A DNA stretch of 64,000 nucleotides. It comes from Streptococcus equinus. GTDB lineage: Bacteria; Bacillota; Bacilli; Lactobacillales; Streptococcaceae. Each line of letters begins with the position of its first letter. Within the stretch, counting starts at the first letter, position 1. The stretch is taken from the NCBI RefSeq assembly GCF_900104225.1, contig NZ_FNJK01000004.1, positions 1 to 64,000 on the forward strand, written 5' to 3'. The notes beneath the pieces were generated by a model that was given only the letters and a program-made list of their open reading frames with translations, did no database searches and was not told the origin of the DNA. Position numbers and translations under genes: made by a program. Of this stretch, positions 47,542-56,136 are shown piece after piece.

Positions 47542-48915
47542 ATGAAACCTGTCAAAAATATCTATATTATCATCGGTTTCATGTTATTTGCTTTATTCTT
47601 TGGGGCAGGTAATCTGATTTATCCCGCCTTTTTAGGGATATATTCTGGAAGCAACCTAGCATTAGCCATTCTTGGTTTCTGTTTAACTGGTGTCACACTT
47701 CCTCTTTTAGGGGTTGTCGCTGTAGCCTATTCAGGTGCAAGCGATATTGAAGACTTTGCACGTCCAGTTTCACGCCATTATGCTTTGCTATTTTCAATCG
47801 CGCTTTACTTATCTATCGGGCCATTCTTCGCTATTCCAAGAACAGGGGCAACATCTTTTTCAATTGGTATTGAACCAATCTTTGGAGACAATCTGATTGC
47901 AAAAGCAGTTTACGGTTTGGTTTTCTTTGGGATTTCTTACTTTTTAGCGATTAAACCAAATAAAATCGCAGACCGTATCGGGAAATACCTAACACCTGCT
48001 CTTTTGATTATCATTGCAATTTTGGTCGTTGCATCATTTGTTAAACCTGCTGGTGAAATCGGAGTGGCTCATAACGCTGCTAATGACATCAGCAATGCCT
48101 TTAAAGATGTTCCGTTCGTTGCAGGGCTTATTCAAGGTTATGGAACAATGGATGCACTTGCTTCACTTGCCTTTGCCATTATCGTTATTGATGCTAGTAA
48201 ATCACACGGTGCAAAAGGAAAAGCTGAAGTTGCTAGCCTGACATTCAAATCAGGACTAATTGCTACTGTACTACTTGCACTTATTTATATCTTTGTTGCA
48301 CGTATCGGTGCTTCATCACAAAGTCTTTTTGATTTTGCTAACGGACACTTCATGTTCAAAGGGGAAGCCATTGATGGTGGTAATATCCTCGGACAAGCTG
48401 CTCACTACTATCTTGGAAGCATCGGACAAATCATTCTTGCTGCTGCTATCTTCCTAGCTTGTCTAACGACAGCAACAGGTTTGATTACTGCTTGTGCAGA
48501 GTACTTCCATAAATTACAACCAAAAGTTTCTCACGTCACTTGGGCAACTCTTTTCACTTTAATTGCCTTATTCTTCTACTTTGGTGGCCTTACTGAATTG
48601 ATTAAATGGTCACTTCCAGTACTATATTTGCTATATCCATTAACAGTTGTCATTATCTTCTTAGCTTTGCTATCAAAATTCTTCAAGAAAGATCGTATTG
48701 TTTACCAAATCACAATTGGTTTTGCTGCTATTCCAGCACTTTACGACGCTCTTTCTACACTTGCAAAAATGACTGGTCTCTTCAGTCTACCAGCAAGTCT
48801 TGTGAATTTCTTCAATGGATTTGTTCCACTCGGACAATTCTCACTTGAATGGATTAGCTTTGCAATCGTTGGATTCATTATTGGATTCATCTTACATAAG
48901 ACAAAAAAAGCATAA
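47542..48915 (+). CDS. brnQ: Branched-chain amino acid permease BrnQ
   Basis: The 457-residue LIVCS-family carrier begins IIIGFMLFALFFGAGNLIYPAFLG, the family hallmark, with about 12 helices and RTGATSFSIGIEP, VIDASKSHGAKGK and SLFDFANG. It imports Leu, Ile and Val with Na+ or H+. The RBS AGGAGG is seven bases before the ATG. Upstream CodY box and leader hairpin suggest amino acid control. Confidence 0.94.
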   Translation: MKPVKNIYIIIGFMLFALFFGAGNLIYPAFLGIYSGSNLALAILGFCLTGVTLPLLGVVAVAYSGASDIEDFARPVSRHYALLFSIALYLSIGPFFAIPRTGATSFSIGIEPIFGDNLIAKAVYGLVFFGISYFLAIKPNKIADRIGKYLTPALLIIIAILVVASFVKPAGEIGVAHNAANDISNAFKDVPFVAGLIQGYGTMDALASLAFAIIVIDASKSHGAKGKAEVASLTFKSGLIATVLLALIYIFVARIGASSQSLFDFANGHFMFKGEAIDGGNILGQAAHYYLGSIGQIILAAAIFLACLTTATGLITACAEYFHKLQPKVSHVTWATLFTLIALFFYFGGLTELIKWSLPVLYLLYPLTVVIIFLALLSKFFKKDRIVYQITIGFAAIPALYDALSTLAKMTGLFSLPASLVNFFNGFVPLGQFSLEWISFAIVGFIIGFILHKTKKA

Positions 48916-48924
48916 ATGACATGC

Positions 48925-48954
48925 AAAAGCCCCCTCATTAATGAGGGGGCTTTT
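48925..48954. terminator. Bidirectional terminator between brnQ and the convergent oxidoreductase gene
   Basis: AAAAGCCCCCTCATT / AATGAGGGGGCTTTT, then TT; strong GC stem with T on both outer sides. Confidence 0.9.
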
Positions 48955-48959
48955 TTGAT

Positions 48960-49589
48960 TTATTTTTCAAGTAAACTGATGCGCTCTTGAATATGTTTAG
49001 CATTTTCAATCTCATCAACAAATCCAAGAGCATAATCCGCATAGCTAATAGCACTTTCACCCTTGTCGTTGAATGTCAATTCTTCACCAGCAAGAATGTA
49101 TTCTCCTGTACGTTTTCCATCTGCTTGGAAGTAAATGGCTAGACTAATAAAAGTCCATTTAACATCATTTCTTTCACGAATCTCAGCTAAAGACTGGCGC
49201 TGAGCACTAGCAAGAGGCCTAAAGGCATCAGGAAATTCAGGTGTATCAACGAGTTGTACGGTGTGTTCAGGATTGACATAAAGACTTCCTGCTCCACCAA
49301 CAATCATCAAACGTGTGTCAGTACCTGAAAGCAAATCTGCCAAGTGTTTTTGCGAATCGCTGTGAAGATGAAGTTGGTCTTCTTTCCAATATCCAACAGC
49401 ATCAACCACAACATCAAAACCAGATAAATCTTCTTTCGTTAGATCAAATAAATCTTTTTCAATAACCTTTTGTGTCTTTGATTTATTAGGACTACGAACA
49501 ATTGCGGTAACATCATGTCCACGATTAAGTGCTTCTTCAACAATTAAACGTCCTGCTTTACCATTTGCGGCAACAACTGCAATTTTCAT
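48960..49589 (-). CDS. NAD(P)H-binding protein of the atypical SDR (NmrA/YwnB-like) family
   Basis: The 209-residue protein starts MKIAVVAANGKAGRLIVEEALNRGHDVTAIVR, a Rossmann fold with AANGKAG in the nucleotide loop; LMIVGGAGSLYV follows near residue 100. ATG 49587-49589 follows GGAGGAAATCTT; a longer frame to 49649 would start inside the operator. Such proteins often respond to oxidative or electrophile stress. It is divergent from an Rrf2 regulator, with two palindromic operators, one over its -35, so it is almost certainly that regulator's target. Confidence 0.87.
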   Translation of the reverse strand: MKIAVVAANGKAGRLIVEEALNRGHDVTAIVRSPNKSKTQKVIEKDLFDLTKEDLSGFDVVVDAVGYWKEDQLHLHSDSQKHLADLLSGTDTRLMIVGGAGSLYVNPEHTVQLVDTPEFPDAFRPLASAQRQSLAEIRERNDVKWTFISLAIYFQADGKRTGEYILAGEELTFNDKGESAISYADYALGFVDEIENAKHIQERISLLEK

Positions 49590-49621
49590 AAGATTTCCTC
49601 CAAAAAAATAATTCGCATTTG

Positions 49622-49642
49622 TTGTAACTGATATTGTTACAA
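49622..49642. promoter_or_regulatory. Operator 1 of the Rrf2-type regulator
   Basis: TTGTAAC-N7-GTTACAA, a perfect palindrome between the -10 box and the start codon of the oxidoreductase gene. Confidence 0.75.
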
Positions 49643-49653
49643 TCACCACTTAA

Positions 49654-49682
49654 AGTATAAATAGTTTTAGTTGTAATGTCAA
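49654..49682 (-). promoter_or_regulatory. Promoter of the NAD(P)H-binding protein gene
   Basis: -35 TTGACA (49677-49682), 17-base spacer, -10 TATACT (49654-49659). The -35 lies inside operator 2. Confidence 0.8.
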
Positions 49683-49691
49683 CGATTACAA
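49671..49691. promoter_or_regulatory. Operator 2 of the Rrf2-type regulator
   Basis: TTGTAAT-N7-ATTACAA, perfect palindrome with the same half sites and spacing as operator 1, overlapping the -35 box. Confidence 0.75.
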
Positions 49692-49727
49692 CAAAGTCAC
49701 CTCCTATTTTCACTACCAAGAGAATTA

Positions 49728-49736
49728 TGCTATAAT
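49728..49736 (+). promoter_or_regulatory. Extended -10 promoter of the Rrf2 regulator gene
   Basis: TGCTATAAT (49728-49736); -35 is weak. Operator 2 ends about 40 bases upstream. Confidence 0.6.
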
Positions 49737-49767
49737 GACTCTAATTAAAGTAAGACAAGGAGAAAAG

Positions 49768-50235
49768 ATGCCTTATTCTACCCGACTGGCCACATCTGTT
49801 CATATCTTGCTAGCCATTCATCATTTTGAAGATGAGGCAAAAGTTACCTCTACTTTTCTAGCTAAAAGCATCCAGACAAATCCCGTCATCGTACGTAACT
49901 TACTAGGGAAATTACAAAAATCAGGTCTTGTAAGAGTTGAAGCTGGTGTTGGCGGAGCACATTTGACCAAAGATCCTAAAGAGCTCACTTTCTGGGATAT
50001 TTTCCAAGCTGTCGAAGATAAAGATAAACCTATTTTTAAAGCTAACAATGATAGTAATTCTGCTTGCCCTGTCGGGCGCCTCGTTAATTCAGTCTTACAA
50101 CCTCGTATTGAAGATATTCAAGCACATTTTCAAACATCCTTGAAAGAGATTAACTTAGCTAGTCTCATTGAAGATATGGATCAAAAATTAAGCCAACTTG
50201 ACTTAAACAATGCCAAAGATAGTCAACTAAAATAG
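49768..50235 (+). CDS. Rrf2-family transcriptional regulator
   Basis: The 155-residue protein begins MPYSTRLATSVHILLAIHHF with the winged-helix of Rrf2 proteins (TSTFLAKSIQTNPVIVRNLLGKLQKSGLVRVEAGVGGAHLTKDPKELTFWDIFQAVE). Only one Cys is seen in the sensor region (SNSACPVGRLV), so no Fe-S cluster triad; a thiol-based YwnA/HypR-type switch is more likely. ATG 49768 follows AAGGAG. It is divergent from the oxidoreductase gene with two shared operators. Confidence 0.88.
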   Translation: MPYSTRLATSVHILLAIHHFEDEAKVTSTFLAKSIQTNPVIVRNLLGKLQKSGLVRVEAGVGGAHLTKDPKELTFWDIFQAVEDKDKPIFKANNDSNSACPVGRLVNSVLQPRIEDIQAHFQTSLKEINLASLIEDMDQKLSQLDLNNAKDSQLK

Positions 50236-50264
50236 AGACTCACACTTGTGAGCCTCTATTTTTT
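50229..50264 (+). terminator. Terminator after the Rrf2 gene
   Basis: Stem AAATAGAG-a-CTCACA / TGTGAG-c-CTCTATTT followed by T run; lies between convergent genes. Confidence 0.75.
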
Positions 50265-50270
50265 AGTTAT

Positions 50271-50963
50271 CTATTTATGACTAAGTTTTTTCGTAAGGAA
50301 ATCACCAACGAATTGGATGATGAAGACTAATACCAAGATACATAGTGTCGCAATAATAGTCACATCTGTTGCTGAACGGTTATAACCATAGTAAATAGCA
50401 ATATAACCAAGTCCACCAGCACCGATTGCACCAGCCATTGCTGTCTCACCAATCAATGAAATCAAAGTTACTGTTGATACACGAATCAATTCTGGCAAAC
50501 CTTCACTAAGGTAAATCTTAATAATATCCCAAAGTGTTGCACCAGATGCTTGAGCTGCTTCGATGACACCTTTGTCCATTTCAGAAAAGACCACTTGAAC
50601 TTGACGGGCATAAAAAGCAAAAGTTGCTGCAGATAGTGGAATCAAGGCTGCTGTTTTACCAAGGTTTGTACCAACAAGAGTGTATGTGAACCCTTTTAAA
50701 ATCGCAAGTAAGATGATAAAAGGAATCGCACGAACAATTGACGTAAAAATATCCAAGACTTTAAAGCCAAAACGATTACTTAGCACACCGCTTGGTCCTG
50801 TTAATACCAAGAATAGCCCCATAACAAGCCCTAAAAGACCCCCAATTACAAACGACCATCCTGTCATATAAATAGTTGCTGAAAAGGCATCAGACCAAGA
50901 ATTTGTCCCTTCCCAGCCGATACGGTATACATCAGGCATATTTGTAGCAATCCATTCAATCAT
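50271..50963 (-). CDS. metI: Methionine ABC transporter permease MetI
   Basis: The 230-residue permease has five helices and the MetI EAA loop (GVIEAAQASGATLWDIIKIYLSEGLPELI). With MetN and MetQ it imports methionine. It starts directly behind the metN stop (no gap), indicating one transcript. Confidence 0.93.
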   Translation of the reverse strand: MIEWIATNMPDVYRIGWEGTNSWSDAFSATIYMTGWSFVIGGLLGLVMGLFLVLTGPSGVLSNRFGFKVLDIFTSIVRAIPFIILLAILKGFTYTLVGTNLGKTAALIPLSAATFAFYARQVQVVFSEMDKGVIEAAQASGATLWDIIKIYLSEGLPELIRVSTVTLISLIGETAMAGAIGAGGLGYIAIYYGYNRSATDVTIIATLCILVLVFIIQFVGDFLTKKLSHK

Positions 50964-52028
50964 TTAGGCACCTCGTTTCAATACTGTTAATTCAATTCCC
51001 GCAGCAAGAATAGCTTCTTGTGCACCTGCAAGAGCATCAGCATCACCAGACAAGACAACAATCATCTCACCAACTGGTGTATCATCAAGAATTTCAATAT
51101 TTCCGTAAAGAATATTGGCAGTTACTTCAAATTCTTTGTAGATTTGGTTAAGAATTGGTTCATCAGTAGATGTTCCAGCATATTTCAATTGAACAAGTAA
51201 ATCATCTTTTGGAAGATTTTTCACAATAGCTTGTTTTTCAATTTTAACCAAGGCATCCTCAATACCAGTTGCTGTTTTGATGAACTCTTGCGTCAATGGT
51301 TCTTTAGGATTTGAGAAAATATCAAGAACTGATCCTTCTTCAATCAAGTGACCATTTTGCATAACGGCCACACGGTGACAGATATCTTTGACGATTTGCA
51401 TTTCGTGAGTAATCATAACTACTGTCAAACCAAGTTTTTGGTTCAATTCTTGCAAAAGTGCCAAAATTTGTTTTGTTGTTTTTGGGTCAAGTGCCGATGT
51501 AGATTCATCAGAAATCAAAATTTCTGGGTCATTCGCTAACGCACGCGCAATTGCCACACGTTGTTTTTGACCACCTGATAATTGTGACGGATAGTTTTCA
51601 GCACGATCTGCCAAGCCAACCAAATTAAGCAAATCAGCAACTTTCTTGTCTTTTTCTTCTTTGCTTAATTTTGAGTGGCGAAGGGCAAAGGCAACATTTT
51701 GGCGTGCTGTTCTTTGTGCCATCAAATTAAAGTGTTGGAAAATCATCCCAATTTTTTGACGTTTTTGACGAAGGACAGCTCCTTTTAATTGAACTTTACC
51801 ATCGGCAAAAGTAACATCATCACCAATTGTGATTTTCCCAGCTGTTGGGGCTTGCAAAAGGTTAATCGTACGTACTAATGTTGATTTTCCTGCCCCAGAA
51901 TAACCAACAATCCCATAAATATCACCTTTGTTAATAGCAATCGAAACATCTTTAACTGCTTCTACAGTACGTCTCTTCTGACGAAAAGTAATATCGATAT
52001 GCTCCAAATTAATAATCGGTTTTGTCAT
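50964..52028 (-). CDS. metN: Methionine ABC transporter ATP-binding protein MetN
   Basis: The 354-residue protein has Walker [10 protein letters not shown], signature [15 protein letters not shown], Walker B EILISDES and a C-terminal NIL domain (about 270-350, [34 protein letters not shown]) that binds methionine for trans-inhibition. It has its own promoter region and a 24-bp palindrome upstream, so metNI may be expressed apart from metQ. Confidence 0.94.
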   Translation of the reverse strand: MTKPIINLEHIDITFRQKRRTVEAVKDVSIAINKGDIYGIVGYSGAGKSTLVRTINLLQAPTAGKITIGDDVTFADGKVQLKGAVLRQKRQKIGMIFQHFNLMAQRTARQNVAFALRHSKLSKEEKDKKVADLLNLVGLADRAENYPSQLSGGQKQRVAIARALANDPEILISDESTSALDPKTTKQILALLQELNQKLGLTVVMITHEMQIVKDICHRVAVMQNGHLIEEGSVLDIFSNPKEPLTQEFIKTATGIEDALVKIEKQAIVKNLPKDDLLVQLKYAGTSTDEPILNQIYKEFEVTANILYGNIEILDDTPVGEMIVVLSGDADALAGAQEAILAAGIELTVLKRGA

Positions 52029-52086
52029 AACTCTTACTCAACTCCTCAGTCATTTCAATCTAATCTTTTATCCATAACTAGTACCC

Positions 52087-52110
52087 TTTTTAACTCTTAA
52101 GAGTTAAAAA
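52087..52110. repeat. 24-bp perfect palindrome upstream of metN
   Basis: TTTTTAACTCTT / AAGAGTTAAAAA with no loop, in the metN leader. It does not match the MET-box; function unknown (possible operator or hairpin). Confidence 0.5.
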
Positions 52111-52184
52111 GACTTATTTTTCTAAACTTTCCAACTTAATATTCTACCATATTCTAGTAAATTTAAAAGCATTTTCAAAATAGA

Positions 52185-52212
52185 ATTTGGCGTGTTTAAA
52201 AACACGCCAAAT
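52185..52212 (-). terminator. Hairpin after metQ
   Basis: Perfect 13-bp inverted repeat ATTTGGCGTGTTT / AAACACGCCAAAT, then TTCTATTTT on the minus strand; a probable (weak U-tract) terminator separating metQ from metNI. Confidence 0.65.
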
Positions 52213-52234
52213 CACTTAATTTTTCAATAATCTC

Positions 52235-53116
52235 TTATTCTTCTGAAGAAACTTTAGCACCTTTCCAAGCTGGAATATCAACATTATTTGAAGCTTCTTG
52301 AATTACTTTACCAACTTCATCAGTTTGGTAAACTGAAATCAATTTCTTAATAGCTTTAGCTTTGCTTGATTTTTTCCAATCTTTTTGTGCAGCAATGACG
52401 TTAACCCATTGGTCTGAGTTTTTATCAACAGCTTCTTTGTAAAGTGTTGTTTTATAATCTACTTTTGCTGCTTGCGCATATGAGTTATTAACAATAGCTG
52501 CATCAACTGATGACAATGTTGAAGCAGTTTGCGCAGCATCAACTTCTTTGATATCTAAATCTTTTGGATTTGATGAAATGTTTTTGATAGTTGCCAATTC
52601 TTTGCCATCAACATCCAATTTAATCAAACCAGCTGATTGAAGAAGGTAAAGGGCACGACTTTCATTTGAAGCATCGTTAGGAACTGAGATGGTAGCTTTT
52701 TCAGGAATGTCTTTGACATCAGTGTATTTTGCTTTTCCGTTATCTGTCCCTGAGAAGATGCGAATTGGACTAAGAAGTGTGTCAGCTGCTTCAACCAAAG
52801 TTCCTTTATTTTCTGAATTCCAGTTGTTCAAGAAATATTTGTGTTGGAAGGCATTGACATCAACTTCACCATTTTGAAGCGCTTCGTTTGGTTGGTTGTA
52901 GTCAGTGAACTCAACCAATTCAATTTCTACACCTTTGTCTTTAGCCAATTCTTTGACTTTATCCCAAAGTGGTTCAGTTGCATCATCCAAAGTCATGATA
53001 CCAACTTTAAGTTTTGAATCATCTGAAGCAGATTTTGAAGAACCTCCACAAGCAGCTAACAAAACAGTTGATGCAAGAGCAACACTAGCTAATCCAAGTA
53101 ATTTTTTAAATTTCAT
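52235..53116 (-). CDS. metQ: Methionine-binding lipoprotein MetQ
   Basis: The 293-residue NlpA/MetQ protein has a lipoprotein signal (MKFKKLLGLASVALASTVLLAAC, C23), then KVGIMTLDDATEPLWDKVKELAKDKGVEIELVEFTDYNQPNEALQNGEVDVNAFQHKYFL. It delivers methionine to MetNI. ATG 53114-53116 follows AGAGGAAATAG. Its promoter carries a MET-box upstream. Confidence 0.94.
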   Translation of the reverse strand: MKFKKLLGLASVALASTVLLAACGGSSKSASDDSKLKVGIMTLDDATEPLWDKVKELAKDKGVEIELVEFTDYNQPNEALQNGEVDVNAFQHKYFLNNWNSENKGTLVEAADTLLSPIRIFSGTDNGKAKYTDVKDIPEKATISVPNDASNESRALYLLQSAGLIKLDVDGKELATIKNISSNPKDLDIKEVDAAQTASTLSSVDAAIVNNSYAQAAKVDYKTTLYKEAVDKNSDQWVNVIAAQKDWKKSSKAKAIKKLISVYQTDEVGKVIQEASNNVDIPAWKGAKVSSEE

Positions 53117-53150
53117 ATCTATTTCCTCTTTCCATTTAACTCGTGATATC

Positions 53151-53179
53151 ATTCTAACTTAATAAGTTATAGTTTTCAA
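53151..53179 (-). promoter_or_regulatory. metQ promoter
   Basis: -35 TTGAAA (53174-53179), 17-base spacer, -10 TAGAAT (53151-53156). Confidence 0.7.
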
Positions 53180-53195
53180 ATTGTTAAAAACAAGG

Positions 53196-53224
53196 TTTAG
53201 TTATAGTTTTAAACTATAACTAAA
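53196..53224 (-). promoter_or_regulatory. MET-box operator upstream of metQ
   Basis: The core TATAGTTT-T-AAACTATA (53202-53218) matches the streptococcal MET-box TATAGTTTSAAACTATA bound by the LysR-type MtaR/MetR, with the centre base as the only deviation. The palindrome extends to 53196-53224 and abuts the stop codon of the upstream gene, so it could double as a weak terminator. It lies about 22 bases upstream of the -35, fitting activation. Confidence 0.7.
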
Positions 53225-54064
53225 TTATTTTTCCGATGGAACTTTTAAGTCTTTAGCTGTTGGTGTATAATCTCCACCAAGATATTTTTGTGCTAATTCT
53301 GACAAAGTGCCATCTTTTTGCAAGGCTTTTAAGCGCTTGTTAACGAATGTTTGCAAATCTTTTTGATCTTGTCCCAAAATGAAATAAATAAATGGTTGTT
53401 CATCTGATTTCAACTCGATTGTTTTCAAATTGTCCAATTTTTGATTTTTAATAATAGTATTTACTGTTGGGGCATCAAAAATCTTGAAATCAAATTTACC
53501 GTTATTCAAGTTTGTCAAAACTTGAGTGATATTTTCATTAGTGTAGTTAAGTTCAACAGGCTTGCTATCATTTTCTGTGTTAAATTTTTCGAGCTGCGCT
53601 GCTGTTGTTGTCCCTTGAACAACTTGCGTTGAATGTCCTGCAATATCATCGTAAGATGTAATATCAGAGTCTTTTGGCACCACTAGAACCGATGGGGTTG
53701 AACCAATAGGATAAGAATATAAGTATTTGGCTGAACGTTCTTTGGTATAACTGATGTTGTTGCCGCCAAGCTGATATTTTCCAGAATCAAGGCCTGTGAA
53801 AATAGATGACCATTCCGTTTTCTTAAAATTCACTTTATAGTGATCAGAATCTTTGAAAACAGCCTTTGCCACCTCGATATCATAACCAGTCAATTTACCA
53901 GATTCTTCATATGAAAATGGAGCCGTTGTCCCTACTGTCGCAAAGGTCACTGCTTCTTTACCAGAAGAGGCTTTGGAAGAGGTATCCGATGAACAAGCTG
54001 CTAAAAAAGCAGTTGACGCTAGTGCTAGTCCTGTTATTCCTAGCATTTTTTTAACTAATGTCAT
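53225..54064 (-). CDS. Amino acid (cystine-type) ABC transporter substrate-binding lipoprotein
   Basis: The 279-residue family-3 solute-binding protein has a lipobox LAAC (C24). It shows VTFATVGTTAPFSYEESGKLTGYDIEVAKAVF and the cystine/TcyJ-like YTKERSAKYLYSYPIG, YLGGDYTP. No permease or ATPase is adjacent, so it must serve a transporter elsewhere or an L-cystine system. Own promoter: TTGTTA (54122-54127), 17 bases, TAAGAT (54099-54104). A paralogue lies at 55314. Confidence 0.88.
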   Translation of the reverse strand: MTLVKKMLGITGLALASTAFLAACSSDTSSKASSGKEAVTFATVGTTAPFSYEESGKLTGYDIEVAKAVFKDSDHYKVNFKKTEWSSIFTGLDSGKYQLGGNNISYTKERSAKYLYSYPIGSTPSVLVVPKDSDITSYDDIAGHSTQVVQGTTTAAQLEKFNTENDSKPVELNYTNENITQVLTNLNNGKFDFKIFDAPTVNTIIKNQKLDNLKTIELKSDEQPFIYFILGQDQKDLQTFVNKRLKALQKDGTLSELAQKYLGGDYTPTAKDLKVPSEK

Positions 54065-54098
54065 ATCGTTTCCTACCTTCTCTTTTAGAGTTGCTTAC

Positions 54099-54127
54099 AT
54101 CTTAACATCAGACTGCCATCTTAACAA
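54099..54127 (-). promoter_or_regulatory. Promoter of the cystine-type binding protein gene
   Basis: -35 TTGTTA, 17-base spacer, -10 TAAGAT on the minus strand. Confidence 0.55.
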
Positions 54128-54168
54128 ATACTTAAATTCTATCACCGCGATAAAGAAATCTTATCACC

Positions 54169-55317
54169 CTAGGCTTTTGGTGCCTTTGTAAAATAATCTA
54201 ATAAATAAAGGGCGTTCTCCACAAAATACTGAACAGCTGTTGGAAGAGCCTCATCTTTGACCGTAAATGTATCATGATGAAGGTCTGCTGCATTATCATC
54301 ACCATTACTTCCAATCAAAGCAAAAACCCCTGGAATTTTCTCCTGATAAGCCGCAAAATCTTCTCCTATGGTGAGCGGTTCTACTTCTACGACTTTTGCA
54401 AATTGTTTAGAATGCTCAAAAATAAGAGGCGTCAAAACCTCGTCATTAAAGGTCACTGTTGGGGTTCTTCCCCACTCAATCTCGACAGACGCATTAAACT
54501 GATCAGCTGTATTTTTGACAATCTTAGTAAAAGCATCTCGCAAATGCTGACGAATTTCTGGCGAGAACGACCGCATTGTCCCTTCAAAATAACCTGATTC
54601 AGGCATAACATTCCAAGCACTTCCCACATCAATATGCGTTACCGACAAAACCGCTGACTCAAAAGGAGAGACTGTACGGCTGATAATAGCTTGCACATTA
54701 TTAACAATTGTTGTGATAGCAAGAACCGCATCTGTCCCAAAATCAGGGCGAGCCGCATGCCCACTCACTCCACTGATAGTCACTTTAAATTTATCAACAG
54801 CTGCCATGATTGCTTTTGAGCGAAGTCCTATTTCGCCAGATTTAAGATGTGGGTAATTATGATAGCCAATAATAGCTGAAACATCCTTAAGACCGCCATT
54901 TTCAATCACTTGATAAGCCCCTACTGAAACTTCCTCAGCTGGCTGAAAAATCAATCGAATCGTTCCGTTTAACTGCCCTTCTTGAGCCTTTAAAAGCTCA
55001 GCAGCACCAAGAAGACTTGTCTGGTGGAAATCATGCCCACAAGCGTGCATAGCACCATTCTTGCTAGCATATTCAAAGGTATTTTGCTCCTTGATTGGCA
55101 GAGCATCAATATCTGCACGCAAAGCAACAACGGGCTTTCCATGCCCAATTTCGGCAATAAAACCCGTTGGTAAATCTGTTTCAAGAATACGAATCCCCAA
55201 ATTTGAAATGTATTCTTTCAAAAATGCTGTCGTCTCAAATTCATTCTCCGAAACCTCAGGATGCGCATGAATATGATGACGAATCTCTGCTAATTTTGTG
55301 TAAAAATCTTTTGTCAT
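54169..55317 (-). CDS. M20-family amidohydrolase/peptidase
   Basis: The 382-residue zinc aminoacylase/hippurate-hydrolase-type enzyme has HAHPEVSENEFET, ALRADIDALPI, MHACGHDFHQTSLLGAAELL, RLIFQPAEEV (catalytic Glu), and a dimerisation domain. It cleaves N-acyl or N-carbamoyl amino acids; N-acetyl-cysteine/S-containing adducts are plausible given the neighbours. Its ATG overlaps the upstream TGA/TAA by four bases, so it is coupled to the second binding protein. Confidence 0.9.
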   Translation of the reverse strand: MTKDFYTKLAEIRHHIHAHPEVSENEFETTAFLKEYISNLGIRILETDLPTGFIAEIGHGKPVVALRADIDALPIKEQNTFEYASKNGAMHACGHDFHQTSLLGAAELLKAQEGQLNGTIRLIFQPAEEVSVGAYQVIENGGLKDVSAIIGYHNYPHLKSGEIGLRSKAIMAAVDKFKVTISGVSGHAARPDFGTDAVLAITTIVNNVQAIISRTVSPFESAVLSVTHIDVGSAWNVMPESGYFEGTMRSFSPEIRQHLRDAFTKIVKNTADQFNASVEIEWGRTPTVTFNDEVLTPLIFEHSKQFAKVVEVEPLTIGEDFAAYQEKIPGVFALIGSNGDDNAADLHHDTFTVKDEALPTAVQYFVENALYLLDYFTKAPKA

Positions 55318-56117
55318 TTATTTGCCTCTACTGCCGACTTTTCTGGTAAATAACTACCACCTAGATATTTCTGGCTCAATTTTTCTAAAGTGCCATTATC
55401 ATAAAGTTTTTTAACCGCCTTGTTAAATTCTCCTTGTAACTTCTCACTGTCACTTGAGAAAATAATATAATTATTTGGATTATCATCTGTCTTTAAATCA
55501 ATAACCCTCAAATCTAGTTGTTTTTGTTTGATAATTGTATCGACAGAGATTTTATCAAAAATGAGATAATCAAATTCTCCACTATCCAAGTCTAATAATC
55601 GTTTCGTTACATCTTCTCCTGAATATTCAATTATCGATGGAGAATCACTATGCTTTTTATTCCAATCATCAACAAATTTTGCGGTTGATGTACCGGTATC
55701 ATCTTGGGTAGTTTTCCCACCAATATCGTCCAAAGATGTAATCTTAGAATCTTTCTTAGTGACTAGAACCAAGGGATTTTTAGCAATTGGCACAGAATAT
55801 AAATACTTGCTGGCACGTTCTTTGGTATAAGAAAGATTATTAGCAGCACCCTGATAAATCTCGCTATCTAAGCCAACAAAGATAGAATCCCAGGCAGTCT
55901 TTTTAAAACTAATTTCATAATCATCAATGTATTTACTAGCTGATTTGATCACTTGAATATCATAGCCAGTCAATTGACCTTTTGCATTTTGATACGAAAA
56001 AGGCTTGATATCACCAGCTGTTGCAACGACTGCTTTTTGATCAGCCGCTTCAACATTAACCGTCAAACCAGCACTTAGTAAAACAGTTAATCCTAATAAA
56101 ACTTTTTTCATTTTCAC
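55314..56117 (-). CDS. Amino acid (cystine-type) substrate-binding protein without lipobox
   Basis: The 267-residue paralogue of the 53225-54064 protein shares LTGYDI, FKKTAWDSIFVGLDS, YTKERASKYLYSVPI and QKYLGGSYLP. Its signal peptide MKMKKVLLGLTVLLSAGLTVNVEAADQ ends in a type I site (VEA/ADQ) and has no Cys, so it should be released or held by another protein rather than lipid-anchored. ATGA overlap with the M20 gene. Confidence 0.85.
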   Translation of the reverse strand: MKMKKVLLGLTVLLSAGLTVNVEAADQKAVVATAGDIKPFSYQNAKGQLTGYDIQVIKSASKYIDDYEISFKKTAWDSIFVGLDSEIYQGAANNLSYTKERASKYLYSVPIAKNPLVLVTKKDSKITSLDDIGGKTTQDDTGTSTAKFVDDWNKKHSDSPSIIEYSGEDVTKRLLDLDSGEFDYLIFDKISVDTIIKQKQLDLRVIDLKTDDNPNNYIIFSSDSEKLQGEFNKAVKKLYDNGTLEKLSQKYLGGSYLPEKSAVEANK

Positions 56118-56136
56118 TCCTCAAACGCTGTTAACA

